DNA of 64,000 bases from NCBI GenBank assembly GCA_028564705.1, contig JAPXFQ010002718.1, positions 1 to 64,000 on the forward strand, in the 5' to 3' direction. How positions within the stretch are numbered: the stretch's first letter is position 1; the number at the start of each line of letters is the position of its first letter. Positions 20,091 to 33,212 of this stretch are shown in pieces. The stretch comes from Apricaphanius iberus (lineage: Eukaryota; Chordata; Actinopteri; Cyprinodontiformes; Aphaniidae). Both the position numbers and the translations under genes were made by a program. Below the pieces are notes generated by a model. It did no database searches. It saw only the letters and a program-made list of their open reading frames with translations, and was not told the DNA's origin.

Positions 20091-21204
20091 TATACAGCAA
20101 AAATCTGCCGTTGAACTTTTCACTCAAAAACTGGCTTCCAGGTTTTAATATATCGTAAATCTTCATTGTATGAATCCTTTACAGTACCATCCTTTTTTGC
20201 CCATATGCGAGTGAGGTAAGTCTGATTAAAGGGCGGCTGTAAAGGAATCCCTCAGGCCAGCTCACCCTGTTATTTCCCCCCCCTCTGTGTCAGGCTGGGC
20301 TCTCCACAGGGTGGGTGGGTCCGTGACCTCCCTCCCACGCTCAACCATAAGTGGAGGAGGCACCCATTTTCAACAAGCCCTCACCAACCACCCACCCACC
20401 CGGCTACTTTTAAGTCCTGTTGGAGACGTTCTCGAGTGCACAGGGCAACTTCGGAGCCTCTACAACCCCCGACAGAATGCACTTCTCCTAAATTACAGAT
20501 TACTGACGGGGGTGTCAGGGCTGACTGTCCTCACAGTGGCAGAACACACTGATCTTGTCTCTGTTTTCCATCTGGAATCATGCAAGGCATCATAAGGGAT
20601 AAACTGGGCAAGTCAGGGTCAATGTAATCTTGTAGGGATGAAAGCAAAATTCACTGTAACTTTCTAAAATGAAGCCAAAAAAAACGGAGAAGACACAAAC
20701 TCATCCCAACTGGTAACATGAGCAACGTGTCTTACAAACTTTCTTTGGAATTGTGATTTTCCTACTCCCACTTTTTCAAATCTCTCCTCCCACTTCTCTC
20801 TGAATCTTATCCTTCTATTTACCCCTTAAAACAAACTGACCATGGCCTCAGTAGTTGGAGTGCCCTGTGAGGCTAAACAACTCTTCACAGGATTGAATAG
20901 ACAGGCAACTATAAAAGTAATCAGGGACTGGCTAAGAGAATTCACTCAAAGGGGAAGTTGTTGTTATTTTTAAATTTTTTATTTGAGCCTTATTTTTTTT
21001 CATTTATTACATTAATTTAGTCACGCAGAGAAGTTTGGAGCCACTTGAAGTCCTTCGGGGGAAGTGTAAATCCATTCACAATCAGCATATATGCATATAA
21101 TGGGAGTCAAAGGGGGCAGACGAAGTGCTGCCTCTAAATAAGGGAATATCTGCCTCAAAACACCTTCATTTAACCAATGTTTTTTTATGAATTGTTAGCG
21201 ATAT
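20091..21204. other. Unassigned intergenic DNA
   Basis: C-rich patches near 20270-20400 but no recognisable gene or repeat. Confidence 0.4.
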
Positions 21205-21530
21205 TCCCCTGTGAGTTCTGAAAAGGTTTGATGGCAGCAACATGTTTTGGGGATGTGTTTCTTCAGCAGGGACAGGGAAGCTGATCCTAGCTAATGGGAG
21301 GATGGGCAGTGCTAAATACAAAACAGTCCTGGAAGAAACCTGTTAGCTGGACATCAGCTCTACACACACCCATGTGTCAGAATAAGCTATAGAAGGTCCA
21401 GACCTAAATCCAGTTGAGAGTTTGCAGTAAGACTTGCACATCGTTGAGATCCAAATCCCAATTGAGGTTTGTGGACATAACTTGACAAAATGTAAAAAAG
21501 TTCAAGAGGGAGGCATACTTTCAAAGACAG
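21205..21530 (+). mobile_element. Tc1-like transposase 3' remnant
   Basis: GGCAGCAACATGTTTTGGGG, TTCTTCAGCAGGGACAGGGA, CCAGACCTAAATCCAGTTGA and GACAAAATGTAAAAAAGTTC appear in Tc1-like order: the glycine loop, the segment around the last catalytic residue, then the terminal sequence. Several frameshifts are evident. Confidence 0.7.
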
Positions 21531-24500
21531 TAATTTAGAAATACTCCAAAAGGATTAAAGTGATACTGCGAGATGTCGAGAGTGGAACATTTACTAGTAG
21601 ATGAAAGAGGTTTTATTGCCGTTTTAATGACAGTTTAATGCAAGTCAGGGAGTTATGCATATTCTTATCATTGAGAAGATGAAATCCTCACTTCACTTGG
21701 TACTTCATGTGGAGTGCTGTTTCCCACCGTGAGACCCAGCCTACACATCAAATACACACCAGGGTCGTTGGGTTTCTGTTTAGCTCAGAGAAAATTATTC
21801 AACCCCTGTAGCCACAGTACATTACCATATAAAATGCCAGGGTTTTCACCTTTAGGCCTATTGGCATCACCACAAGCCTGCATGTCTAAACACTTAACGG
21901 AGACCATCTGGGTATGCATACCAAATGAAAATGGGGTATTCTGTTTTTGTGCAAAACTCCTAATTACTGGCTCACTTCCACAGAAGATGATTGAGTACTA
22001 AATTTGGGCGACACTCAGGCCTCTAAAGAGTCTGTTTTTCATGTTACAGGACAGTTTTTTGCAACGTCCAATTGAGTTTGTGAACCTTGCGCTAAAAAAA
22101 GGCCATGGTGAACTCAGCTGTGTATTTTACTGTTTTAAAGCCCTAACCACATGTAGAGCGAAAAGGAAATCAGATGGGAGAGTGTGAATGTATGGTTTGC
22201 ATCAGAAACATTGCTCAGAATAAAAGTCACACCAGCAAGCTACCAAAATACATAGATTAAATATAGTGTTTGTCCCCAATCTGATTGCGCTGTTTTTTAA
22301 AGCTTTTCCTCTCCAGGCCATTATTTAGATCTATTCTATCAAGTATGCCACTGCATTGGAACAGCTTAAGCAGTGCTATCTGCTATTTCCTTTAGCATGC
22401 ATTGTCTATCCTTAGGCAGAACATAACTTAATTTCCCCTTTGTCTCACACTTCACACTCAATTATTGCAAACTGTGCAGTTGCAAGGTCACTGCAAAGCA
22501 CTTAGTTGTGCTACAGCAGAGACGACAAAGTGTCATTTTTTCAGTGCCACTTTGTGAGATTTTACATCCAGGAGAACAAAATATCTGCATTTAATTTAAT
22601 ATTTGAAATTTTTTTTTTCCCAAACATAAATATTTCGGTTCAGCCTGTTTTTACTTCTTGGGAAGCTTTACTTGATCGCCTGGGGTTTGGTTAAATTTTC
22701 ATTTATACTGTATAAACCTGCTTTTACTACTGAATTGAATCAGGCTGTTTTCAGAAATGTAGGCGTAAATTCCCTAACTCACTAAACTCACTAAAAGGGA
22801 AGTGTGTGCGATGCTCACTATCAATATACCTACTATGTATTGGATGATGTGATACTTTCATTGTAACAATTTTACTGTAAAATATTTTCACTTTATTACA
22901 ACTAAAACGTGAACCAAATATCCGATTTGCATAACCAATTTTTGTTTATTTTAAGTAGATAACTATTACCTATACTGAATCAGTATATTATCAAACCTCT
23001 AATAATTTTATCTAATTTATTTTTGATTGTTATTTTGATTTTCACAGGTAGCTTTTCTCGTGTTTGGTGTCCAGCAGAGAACTCTAAGATGATATGTTTA
23101 TGTATATGGTTTTGTAATAATTTCAAGTTAAAAACTGCTATGAAATGTGATTTAGAAAAATTCAGTGTTCGAGCAGAATTTAAATTTGTTTCCAGTTGAA
23201 ATTAGTTTAGTGACAAGCTAGTGCTAACCTCAAACATTTTAAAATCTTTACATGTTGTCTTGTCAGAATAAACAATTGAGTGTCTTTTTATGCCCTAATC
23301 CCAAATTATTTTTTGATATATTTCAATAGTTAAGTTGAGTAAGCATGTAAAAAATGTATATATTAAAGTATTTTTTAGACTAAAAATTATTGATAAAAAT
23401 CTACCTAAATAAAATGCAAGCATAACTTTACAATGTTAATGGTTGAAATAAACTCCCTGCTTATAAGCATCTGGCTTCAGAAGTTGGGGGGAAAAAATGC
23501 ATTTTTGAAAACATAAGGTCTTAAAACCCAGGCTTCTCTTGATATGGGTTCTCATCCCATGCTTCCTATCAGGAGACGAACTGAGAAGAGTGCAAAGATG
23601 ATTTGAGATGGCAGAATCTGATAAGTGGAAGGGTAAAATACAAATCACAAGTGCAAATCAGGCCAAAAAACACCTATGAACTAAAATGAAACAACTGTAA
23701 ACAACTGATACCTAATCTTCAAAATTTTTTTAAATGTCTTCAAAACTATTAATGTTTTTCACCTACTTGTTTCTTTTTTTTCAGTATTAACACCACTGAC
23801 TGCCTCAAGAGGTAAAAACTTAAATATATGCATCATTAACTTAACAGGTCATTTTAATATCAATTGTCTTACTTTTAGATTTTAAAAAGCTTAAAGGAGC
23901 TTTATGAAAAAAAGATAAATTCTGGTCTCAAGTCACTGAAAGTCAAGACATCTCTGCTGCACAGCCATGTCTACAGTGGACTACCTGCCGTGAAGACATA
24001 AAACAATGAAAACCCCCGAGAAACAGCAGCAAAGTGTCTGAGAAAGCTGCTAAACAAACTGATGGGAGGAAAAGACCATGACGGAGCAGGGTAAGAATAG
24101 GTTGCTGTTTAAGAGATATATACGCTACTTTTTTCTGCAACACAACATTTATGTTCATTCTCAGGCCCGTTTGTCTTGCGGGAATTCGTATTCTTATTGT
24201 TTTCAACTCTGTGTGTGTTCACACGTTAACTCAAAGAGCGAGAAGAGGAAAAAAATATCTAAAAAGTTGGCACTTCAGAGAGAGAAACAAAGGGAAAAAA
24301 ATGAAACAAGCAAAAAAAAAAAAAAAACATTGGGCAATATTTTTAACACCTTCAGATGCCAACCACAGACGCACAAGTGGCACGCTGTCTGTAATCCGAC
24401 GGTGAGAATTGTGGCTGAAAGTTAGTTTCTGACTGAAGCAGAAATCTGGGTCAGACCCCACAGATCAGCTCGTGCCCCCACACTTTCTGCAAGCCGGCTC

Positions 24501-25929
24501 TGTTGTTTTTCCTCTCAGTTTCACCAAGCAGGCTGACATTTGAGCTTTTCTCATGAGGACACAACATAGTTGAGGGCCTGCCTGCCACCTCATCACTGTC
24601 AGTTATTAGTAAGCTCTGGGTTTCTTATGGTATTACACTCACATTACCCGGTTTCCCACAGTCAGCTGCCATTATATAAAAGTCATTTAAGAGGAAAGAT
24701 ATGGAGTGAGATGATGGGAATCCAATCAGAGTAAGACATGCTGTTTCATAATTCCAGAACGCATTTCTCTTTGTTCAACCTGTCTCGTCTTCTCTTTCTG
24801 ACGATATCTGGTGTTCCAGAGGACAGCAGTCTCCATGATCTACTTAGTTTTGACAGAAATTAATCAAGCGGCGCTGACTTAACAGTGTAATCCCCACATT
24901 TAGCAAGGCGAGAAACCCGTTGTGTTGTGCGAACCGCAGTTAACTGTGACAGAAGACAGGGGAAGTGATAGTGAGGAGCCAGGGGCCTTGTTTGCAGAGA
25001 AACGAGACTTGTTTGCAGTTGACCGGCTTATCTTATCGGGAATCACAAGCTCTGTGAAGGATCTTCCACCAGGAATGTAGGAAAGTGAGGTACAGCGGAT
25101 TGGGAGACACTAAACCTGTGGGGCTTTAAATGCAATGTGATCTCAGTGTGATACGCTGTTGCCGTATGTCTGTTCACAAGCCTAAAATAGATGCCAACAT
25201 GTTGATGGCTTTGTCTTGGATTATTGTCAATTTGTGTTTCATTCTTTCAATTAAGTTTTTCTGATCGCACACACAAACACATTTTGGATTTTTAAATTTG
25301 AAACAGAAAAAAGCAACTCTAAAAAATAAGCAATTTCAATTTAGTTTTACCTGTAACCGACCATGTCTTGAAACCAGGATGTATGAGATTATTTGTTATT
25401 GTGGTTAAATAAAATCATGAAACTTTATAAAGATTAATTGCCTTAAAAAATCACATGTAATTCAATTTGAATATTATTAGAAAAACGTCAATACAAAATG
25501 GAGGTGGAGCTCAATGCCAATTTCGTGGCACTTATCAAACAGGAAATATTGGTTTATACACAGCTTACGTCACATTTATTGGAATTACCGGGAAAGCCTG
25601 AAAAATAAACTAATCAAAATAGAACAAAAAGCCTCTTCTGCAGCTCTCTGAGACGATCCTGCTATCAAAATATTTTAGCTAAATGGTGACTCTTGAGTGG
25701 ACGGACTTGAATGCAAAACCACAAAAAAAGATGATTTCTTGTGTTCGGATAATGGAAATATCTCAGGAAATCTGCAAAAATAAAAAATAACAAAAAAAAA
25801 AAACACAAATCATAGGCGATGCAAGTTTATCTAAATATCACACTTGGTTGATGAAATAAAGGCAGCAGTAAAAAAAAACAATAAAAACAGCAAGCATATC
25901 AGGAAAATAAAGAACATTAAAACATACTA
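21531..25929. other. Unassigned A+T-rich region
   Basis: No transposon family was recognised with confidence. A splice-flanked 27-bp candidate at 23785-23811 is listed separately. An A-rich tract with short runs lies at 24290-24330 and another at 25770-25880. Confidence 0.4.
23785..23811 (+). other. Possible 27-bp microexon
   Basis: A T-rich tract ends in CAG at 23782-23784, then come 27 bases with two open frames, then GTAAAA. Both splice signals fit, but nothing else supports transcription. Confidence 0.12.
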
Positions 25930-26560
25930 ATGTTATGACTTTCCAGCTGTTATTAATCAGTTAGTCAGAGGCATCTCTGAAAAGATGAGTTTTTAGCCGT
26001 GATTTAAAGCAGCTCAGTGTTTCAGCAGCTTTGCAGTCATCAAGAAGTTTGTTGTAGATAAGGGGAGCATAGAAACTTAAAGCTGCTTCTCCATGTTTGG
26101 TTCTGATTCTATGGATGGCGAGTCAACTGGAATTAGAGGACTTGAGTGATCTGTTGGGTTGGTTAAGTGACAGCAGGTCTTCTACATACATTGGTGCTAA
26201 GTCAACAATTTATGAATTAGTAGGAGTATTTTAAAGTCTATTCTCTGAGCTACAGGGAGCCAGGTTTAAGGACAATAAAACTGGAGTGATGTGCTCTACT
26301 TTCTTGGTTCTAGTGAGGACGCAAGCAGGAGCGTTCTGGATCAGCTGCCGCTGTCTGATTGTTTTTTCGAGGTCCCATTGCTACATAAGTCCTTTACTTC
26401 TAGGAATGTACTTCAGATAGTAGAAGGCTGAACTTGTTATTGCCATCATGTGACGTTGGAGTTTCAGGTCTGAGTCCATTATAACACCTAGATTTGGGGC
26501 CTTAACAGTAGTTTTAGTTTGATTCACTGAAGCTGTGTGCTTTCGTTCCTCTTTAGCAGG
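25930..26560 (-). mobile_element. Non-LTR retrotransposon (L2/Rex-like) reverse-transcriptase C-terminal remnant
   Basis: The antisense frame at 26785-26381 contains NLGVIMDSDLKLQRHM and SSAFYYLKYI, matching the region after the reverse transcriptase in fish LINEs. Downstream antisense DNA (CAGCTCAGTGTTTCAGCAGC, GCTTCTCCATGTTTGGTTCTG, TTAAAGTCTATTCTCTGA, TTCTTGGTTCTAGTGAGGAC) continues the same family. It is interrupted by stops. Confidence 0.75.
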
Positions 26561-29500
26561 CACGTGCAGTGATGGGTAGGGGATGGTGATGGCTTTGGGG
26601 ACTTGGGCACTTGCCCCTTTCCTCCATGATGCCTCAAGTGACCTTTTTTCTGGAGCGAGGATGTGCGCCTCAACATAAAGTGAATAAAGACGCCTTTTGA
26701 AATGAAGGAGTTTTTTGGCAGATAATGCCTTATTTAGACAATGCACTTTGCCTGCCCCATTAATTCCCATTATATAGATATACATTGATTGTGAATGGAT
26801 CTAAACTTCCCCTGAAGGACTCCAAGTGGCACCAAACTTGTCTGGGTGTGTAAATGAACGTAATAAATGCTAAAAGAAATAAGGTCCAGGGTGAAAAAAA
26901 CAACAACGTTTCCCCCTTAAGAACAAAGTTTCTAAATACAGTTATGTGGCTGATGTCAGTCACATAATGGCCATTAAATGATGCCTCTGCCTCCAATTCT
27001 CAACTGTTTAGTTTTGAAAGTGAGTTTGGATTACTATATACACTGTCTTGTTTCATTGTGGTAACTGAAAAACTGAGACGAGCATGCTGTGTGAATATTT
27101 ATTTCAAAATAGGCCTGTTTATGAAGGACAATATAGTCCTGATTTTGAAGTTACATTATACTGTGTTTTATGCAGCAGTGATTTCACATCTCCCTCTCCC
27201 CTTCCCCAAGACACAGATGTGGTTCTGCCACAAAGAAATCTTTACAATCTTTCAGTTTATCACACTGCTTCAGGTCTGAACAAGATGTTTGGTGAACTGG
27301 AGGCTGGGAGAAAAAAAAAAAAAACGCAGCTTCAGTCAGTCTCTCCGTTCTGATTAATGCAGTCTCCGTTACTTTGACATAAAGAAACGGCACCGCGACT
27401 TTTACCTGAGGAACGCACGTCAAAACTCAGGTACAGCCTGCCCTAGGTTCCTTCTCCGCTCCTTTCGCCTAACGTTACCAGGTGCCGCCCTACTCCCGCA
27501 CACTTAATCTAGGCTGGAGTGAATGAAATGAAGTTATTGCTGTAGAGCTTCAACCAGAAATAGGCTGGAGCCAAAGCTTTAGGAGCTCCCATCTAAAAAG
27601 GTCACAGAAACAATAATCAAAAATAGCCAAATGAACTAACTATTTGGAATGCAACAGGGATGGAAAGCTAGACATGTTCGATAAATCAAAATTTTCCCAA
27701 ATTGATATTTATATATGTGAAAATAAAAATAAAACTTACACGCACTTGTAAAATAAATGAATCTATTCTTATCAAAAATAAATATGTATTACATTTATAT
27801 TTGAATTGTTTGACATTTGAATTCATTTTTTTTTACCTCATGGCTGTGTGCTGAAGATATACATTTATTTTTATCTCTCCATAAATCTAAATCTCTCAGA
27901 GTTGCGTGCTAACACTACTTTAGAAAAGCAGAGCTAGCCCCTCAGACCTGTTTTGATCTTTAAAGCTGTCTGGAGCTGTGTTACTGTGGCTAACCAGTCA
28001 GATATTAGGGTGTCGTTAGTGAGACGGTCTCCATTTTAAACCTTAAAAACATGTGTTTACAAAACATTTTGGTGACAAAACACCATTTATTATGCCGGAT
28101 GTATTACGTAAAAAAAGCCACTACGCAACTTTTCTCTCACCGGTCGCCTCTGGGATTTACTGACAGAGTTTCACTTTAGGGCAAGTAGCCGTGTTGCTGT
28201 TGGATTGGTTCTGGAGTTATTTGGGCTTGATGATATAATACAGTGCAGGGAAAACTGTTTGACGGTTTACCAAGTGACGAGATGTTAGTTTAATGTTTTG
28301 TTCCATCAGTTACCGAGTCTGTAAAACCACGAGTACGCTTGTTCAGATGCGTTCCATAGAGATTTGTTTTTACGACAGCGATGTTACAATGCAAGACTTT
28401 AGAGGGCGACGGAGGGCAAACATCTGCAAAGTTACGGAGAGAGAGAAAAGAGAAAATAATTGTATGTAGAGATATTGACATAACATCTGAAGGCATCAAC
28501 CAGTAAGTTTAAGCTTCAAATAAAATTGGAGTCACTATAATGAAATTCAATGGTGATTGTTTAGAAAGAACATAGTCAATATGTTGTGGGGTACGGAACA
28601 ATTATGCTTATGCAAGTTAGCGGCCTATGAATCTAACTCCCTTCATCTGTCAGGAATAGGCCAAAATTCTGAAAAACTATAATAATAAGCTTGCGGAAGG
28701 ATAAACAAAACGTTTGACCTTTGTCATAAAGTCTGAAGGCATTTCTAGTAAAAAGTACTGAAATGAATGTGAATTTTCTAAAGTTTAACAAAATAGAACA
28801 AATCTTGGTAATCCTAACTGATTTAAAGTTTAATCTGATTTATGTCAGAAATCTTGTTTGAGCTGAGATGATTCTTTTCTTTTAAATAAAAAGCGACATA
28901 TTTACGCAAAAAGCAGTCTTCCATGGCATGATTGTGTTCCTCCAGAACAATCGTTTACAAGCAGCATTGCCCAATGGGGGCGAGCGTGGGGTTACAATAA
29001 AAAGTGCCGAGGAGATTTTTTTTTTTGGTTTCTTTTTCTTATGCATGGCAGATCTGTAACGGATATATCAGCTGCTTTCTCGAAATGGCTCAGTGGAGCT
29101 TTCAACAGAAACTGGTGCTGGTTTCATCTGTGTTGACCTCAACATCTCACCACAGGCCTGATCAGAGTTTGCAGGGCACGATCTGTAAGCGCATCTCTGC
29201 TCTTGTATATTGACGCAGGAAGGATGAACCCAGAAAACCGAGGGGTATTCGTGCATCATCATGAGCGAAGAATCTGGACCACGGCGGATAGCAGTGATTA
29301 TAGGTTACCAAAGATGAAAGCTGCAAGAAATACCATGAGTAAAAGCAGCCAACGCAAACGTTTCGCTTGATCTTTTTGTCCTGAAATGTGTTTTATCACA
29401 TTTGGGTCTGTATCCATTCAAACGCTCCCATTCTGTCTCTGTCCCTGACCCTATAACCCCTCTTCTGACCTCCAAGACGTCACATAGGGTCACAGCTGCA

Positions 29501-29781
29501 TCTCAAGACTGAGGAAAAGAGTGTTTGAGGTGGGAAAGCCTACTCCCCTTTTGGGTATTTGGAAAGTCCAGTTGTTTTTGGCCAAAACACGACTCTTTTA
29601 GACTCAGAGAGCAGAAGGTTTGTGCCATAACCCCCATCCCCACCCCCTTGGCCACGCTTTATTAGATGGAGGAGGGGAAGGCGAGGGCTGCATTGAGTTT
29701 ATATCTGCAGCTGGGAGGTCAGCTTTCCTCTGGGACAATGTGAGGATATGAGTGTTTGATGACAGCCAATGATAAGGGGCT

Positions 29782-29782
<1 letters not shown>
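26561..29782. other. Unassigned intergenic DNA
   Basis: Short ORFs without recognisable similarity. Confidence 0.4.

Positions 29783-29818
<36 letters not shown>
29783..29818. repeat. (GT)n microsatellite
   Basis: About 36 bp of uninterrupted TG dinucleotides, flanked on both sides by G-rich DNA. Confidence 0.97.
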
Positions 29819-29820
<2 letters not shown>

Positions 29821-30209
29821 AAGTGAAGGGGAATCGGTACAAGGGCAGTCACTCTTCATTTTCTGCCCCCTCTTTTTTCTGAGGAGTGCAGCCACAAGTC
29901 TTGTGTTAAAGTGGGAAGGAGATTCTTTCTTTCTGCATATCCATGCATCTACCAGGTGATAGGGCGACGACACAACTAAGAGCCCCCTCCCTGTTCCCTC
30001 ACGCTAACCCCCAAACAACGAGACCCGATGTTCTTCTTTCTTCCCCTAAAAAAACCATAAACCTTCATGTATTTTATCTGACAGATGAACACAAAGTGAG
30101 AACTATGAAGAGGAAGTTAAGTTACATTTGTTTTTAAAAATGCTTTGTATTTGGCAAATATCGCAAAGGAAACCAAACTTCTGTTTTCTTTACATCTACT
30201 TTCACAAAG

Positions 30210-30370
30210 CTCAGTACTGTGGAGGATTGTCGTTTCATAAGATTCCCCCAGCCTGAGCTGTGGGTCTCTGCAGCTCCTCAAGATTTATTGTGAGCTGCTC
30301 TTCGTGAAGAGCGCGTCCGTTTAGGTGGGCAGCCATGTGTTGGTAGACCCACAGTTGTACTTCGCTCTTA
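30210..30370 (-). mobile_element. Tc1-like transposase fragment
   Basis: CTGAGCTGTGGGTCTCTGCA, GCTCCTCAAGATTTATTGTG and GTGGGCAGCCATGTGTTGGT are in the antisense order of the N-terminal transposase region seen at 19190-19330. Confidence 0.6.
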
Positions 30371-30709
30371 ATTACCAAATAGGGGACTCAACTGAGCTCT
30401 AAAGTATTAAGATCTTACAATTTTATATCATAATCTCACTGTGTTTTAAACTTTATCACACCAGGGGGCCATGTTTTTATTCGGGTGAAGAAAATAATCT
30501 GTACAGTAGATAAAAAGATGGTAAGAAACTTATTATAGTAAAATATGCAAAAATAAATAAATACATAAAAATGGCAATAAACCTCCAGGTTTCTTGAGCA
30601 CCTCCTTCCTGGTTCCAACTCTTCAGAATACCACTGCTAAAAGGAAGATGAGGGCACCAGTATGCGTGCATCGGCAGGGAGAAATTGTTAGGTGAACTCT
30701 GGGTACTTA

Positions 30710-30960
30710 AGCCTAGTTTATACTTCTCTGTCATCAAGTTTTCACCCAGATGCAGACGTACTGACAAAGACGGTTTCCTTGCATACTTCTCTGTTGCTGT
30801 CAGTGTTGCGAAGCAATTCCCCACCAGGACAACAGCGGGTGGTGACTTCTTATGGTGGATCTGCATACCATTGCCATGTCAAGTACAGTTGATTTTCTTC
30901 AACTTGTAAACACATTCCCCCCTCATGAAGCCATGACTGACAGAAATTACGTTTTAAATA
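30710..30960. mobile_element. Harbinger-type non-autonomous element, left part
   Basis: TTA followed by AGCCTAGTTTATACTTCTC starts a segment that parallels the 45751-46805 element: the AAGCAATTCCCCACCAGGAC, GGTGGATCTGCATACCATTG and AACACATTCCCCCCTCA words occur in the same order. The right end was not found. Confidence 0.65.
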
Positions 30961-31072
30961 AGCTGGAAACAGGGCTATATTATGACAGCAGGGGCCCGTG
31001 GGCACCGAGTATTTAAAGGGCACCCCATTGCCAAAAAAGCAGTATAATTTAAACCTGTTTTTTTCATTTTTC

Positions 31073-31980
31073 AAATCAAATCAAACTTTATTTATAAAGC
31101 GCTTTTCATATAAAAAAAAATGCAGCTCAAAGTGCTTTACAGATTAAAATGACCCCACATGACCTACATTCCCATCCCTTCACCACAATTGTAAAAACAA
31201 AATGAGAATTATTCCCCCTTCCGAAACCCCATTTTCCAAACACACACAGGCACACGCAGGCAAACACACGCACACACAGAAACCTTCCCAAAACCCGTAA
31301 GACCATAGGTAGAGCTCAGATGGGAGCGACACGCCATCAGGGGAGCTGTCTGGCTCGACTGAATCAGATCCATGGCAGCAGGATCCCAGGGAGGGAGGGC
31401 GGAAACCCCCACCATCCCCAGGCACTACCGGAGAAGCGCCCAGGCCGCCGCCGCCCACCCGAGGCAGAAGGCTCCACAGAGGAAACACTGGAAGGATTAA
31501 AATACATCAAATGTAAAATGGCAAAAGCTAGTATGGATAATAAAATAACTAATAAAATGTGATAATGGAGAAAGTAAAACTGTAAAAAATAAATTTTACA
31601 TTAAAACTTAACTATAATTAAATAAATAAATAAATAAATAAACAAGCAATGCAGCTAAACAGGCTGAATAAAAAGTAATCAGATAAAAGCTAGACTAAAA
31701 TGGTGAGTCTTGCCTGTTCTTAAAAACATGAACGTTCTCTGCGGCCCTGAGGTCCTCCGGCAGACTGTTCCAGAGGTGAGGGCCGTAATAATGGAAAGAC
31801 GCCTCGCCGTGGGTATGTGTCCTGACTTTTGGAATCACGAGGAGACGGCTGCCAGAGGAGCGCAGAGACCGCGATGGTTTGTACGATAAAAGCAGTTCTG
31901 AAAGATAAGAAGGCCCGAGACCGTTTAGACACTTAAAAACCATTAGAAGTATTTTAAGCCACATTCTTGTAAAAATGCAG
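31073..31980 (-). mobile_element. L2-like LINE: C-terminal ORF2 remnant plus 3' UTR
   Basis: The antisense frame 31964-31695 encodes a LINE tail with PSRSLRSS, GEASFHYYGPHLWNSLPEDL and ENVHVFK, the C-terminal signature of fish L2-like reverse-transcriptase proteins. The 3' UTR runs to about 31073 and ends in a TTTGATTTGATTT-type tail (plus strand AAATCAAATCAAAC). A GC-rich island lies at 31390-31480. The copy is truncated at its 5' end. A related copy is at 55265-55960. Confidence 0.85.
31618..31642. repeat. (AAAT)n microsatellite
   Basis: Six units inside the LINE 3' region. Confidence 0.9.
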
Positions 31981-32146
31981 TAACTTCCTCACCTATGTAA
32001 ACTCGTGCTGCTTGAGCTCACCTTCATCTGGCCAGGACTACAATTCAGATTTTTCCATAACTTGATCACAAAAACTCACTTATACTCGTTAACCTTTCTT
32101 TTCTGTCTCACTCCTCCTCTCTTCTCTTCTTACTTCAATTCTCAAG

Positions 32147-32379
32147 GAGTAACTTGGCCATGTGCCATGCTAGAAGCGACAGCCAACTGGCATCAGCTTT
32201 CAACGAGTCGCTCCCCTTTCGACCTGGATAGTGATGAGGACCAACGAAGAAAACACCTGCTGGCTGATGTCTGCCACACCCTGCAGAGAAGGTTGGAGAA
32301 ATTACACCAACAAACACCCACTCTCCAGCACACAGCCGCAGAATCCCAACACAATAACATACACTGGAGGTCATGCTGA
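32147..32379 (+). CDS. Candidate terminal exon of an unidentified host gene
   Basis: A long pyrimidine tract (about 32095-32143) ends in CAAG, and the following frame stays open for about 77 codons to a TGA at 32377-32379. The encoded text is compositionally protein-like: an acidic DLDSDEDQ segment followed by a charged amphipathic helix (RRKHLLADVCHTLQRRLEKL). That differs from the low-complexity ORFs elsewhere. No donor is expected if this is a last exon. I do not recognise the protein, and no AATAAA was noted close behind. It could also be a transposon remnant. Confidence 0.3.
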
Positions 32380-32444
32380 TAACATCACAAAAAGGTGTAT
32401 GAATACTTTTGTAAAACACTACTGGGTTTAATTTTGTGGTAGAT

Positions 32445-33212
32445 CAGTGTTTCCTCTATGTTGATTTTGGAACGGCGCCCCGCCATGGTTTCATTTTCTG
32501 CCGCCGCTGTATCAGAAATAGGGCAGACGCACAATAGTCGCGGTTGCCTTTTAAATGATCCTGCCGACATAATGCACCCCACCGTTGGCTGCAGCGCACA
32601 TTGTAATTTGACAAGTAGAACTATTCAGAGGTTATTGGGGATCTCCAGTTTAACTCCACATAGCCTACTGTTGGTTTGATGTAGCTTTTTGTCAAAACGT
32701 TAGCGTTCTTCTGAGTCGACTGCTAAACTTAACTGCTCCACCCAAAATGTCACCGCGGTGGGTGCGTTTAAATTGGACAAAGTTCAACTTGTCAGTTCTG
32801 TCAGCTCACACGTCCTGATGTCAAAGCTTGTGGAAGCACCGGTAAGTGAGTCACTAATATACAGACATGAAAATCATTCACCTTTCGGCGATATTCGCCG
32901 TTTCTAAACCAAAATACGTGACCTACGTGAATCGTGTAGATTCGATGAGAAAAAGCAACAACAAAAGCAACAGCCGGTCCCGGTCGCCAGGACTCTCCAC
33001 AAGCAGCAACTGGTGCAATGCTGTTCGTCACGTTTCTCCCGCTGAGAGAAAGGTATGTGATCGGGTAGCAGGAGTGTTCATAACAACGCTAATCGTGACA
33101 GCAGAAGCGGGAATGTAAAAATCCGAGGAAATAGCAGCAGGGGGCGTTACCGGGGGTGGGTGCTTTCGGCAGGCCTGCCCCCACTGCTAAAACAATCCTA
33201 GAGGAAACACTG
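32445..33212. mobile_element. hAT-like non-autonomous element with CAGTGTTTCCTCTA ends
   Basis: CAGTGTTTCCTCTA at the left is a perfect inverse of TAGAGGAAACACTG at the right, a 14-bp terminal repeat of hAT type. The interior is 768 bp, CpG-richer than its flanks, with an 83-codon ORF (32867-33118) of unknown nature. No convincing 8-bp target duplication is visible. Confidence 0.75.

Noticed and set aside
24061..24110. First exon with ATG and a GTAAGA donor
   Set aside because: The coding part would be only a few codons and there is no promoter or partner exon in sight.
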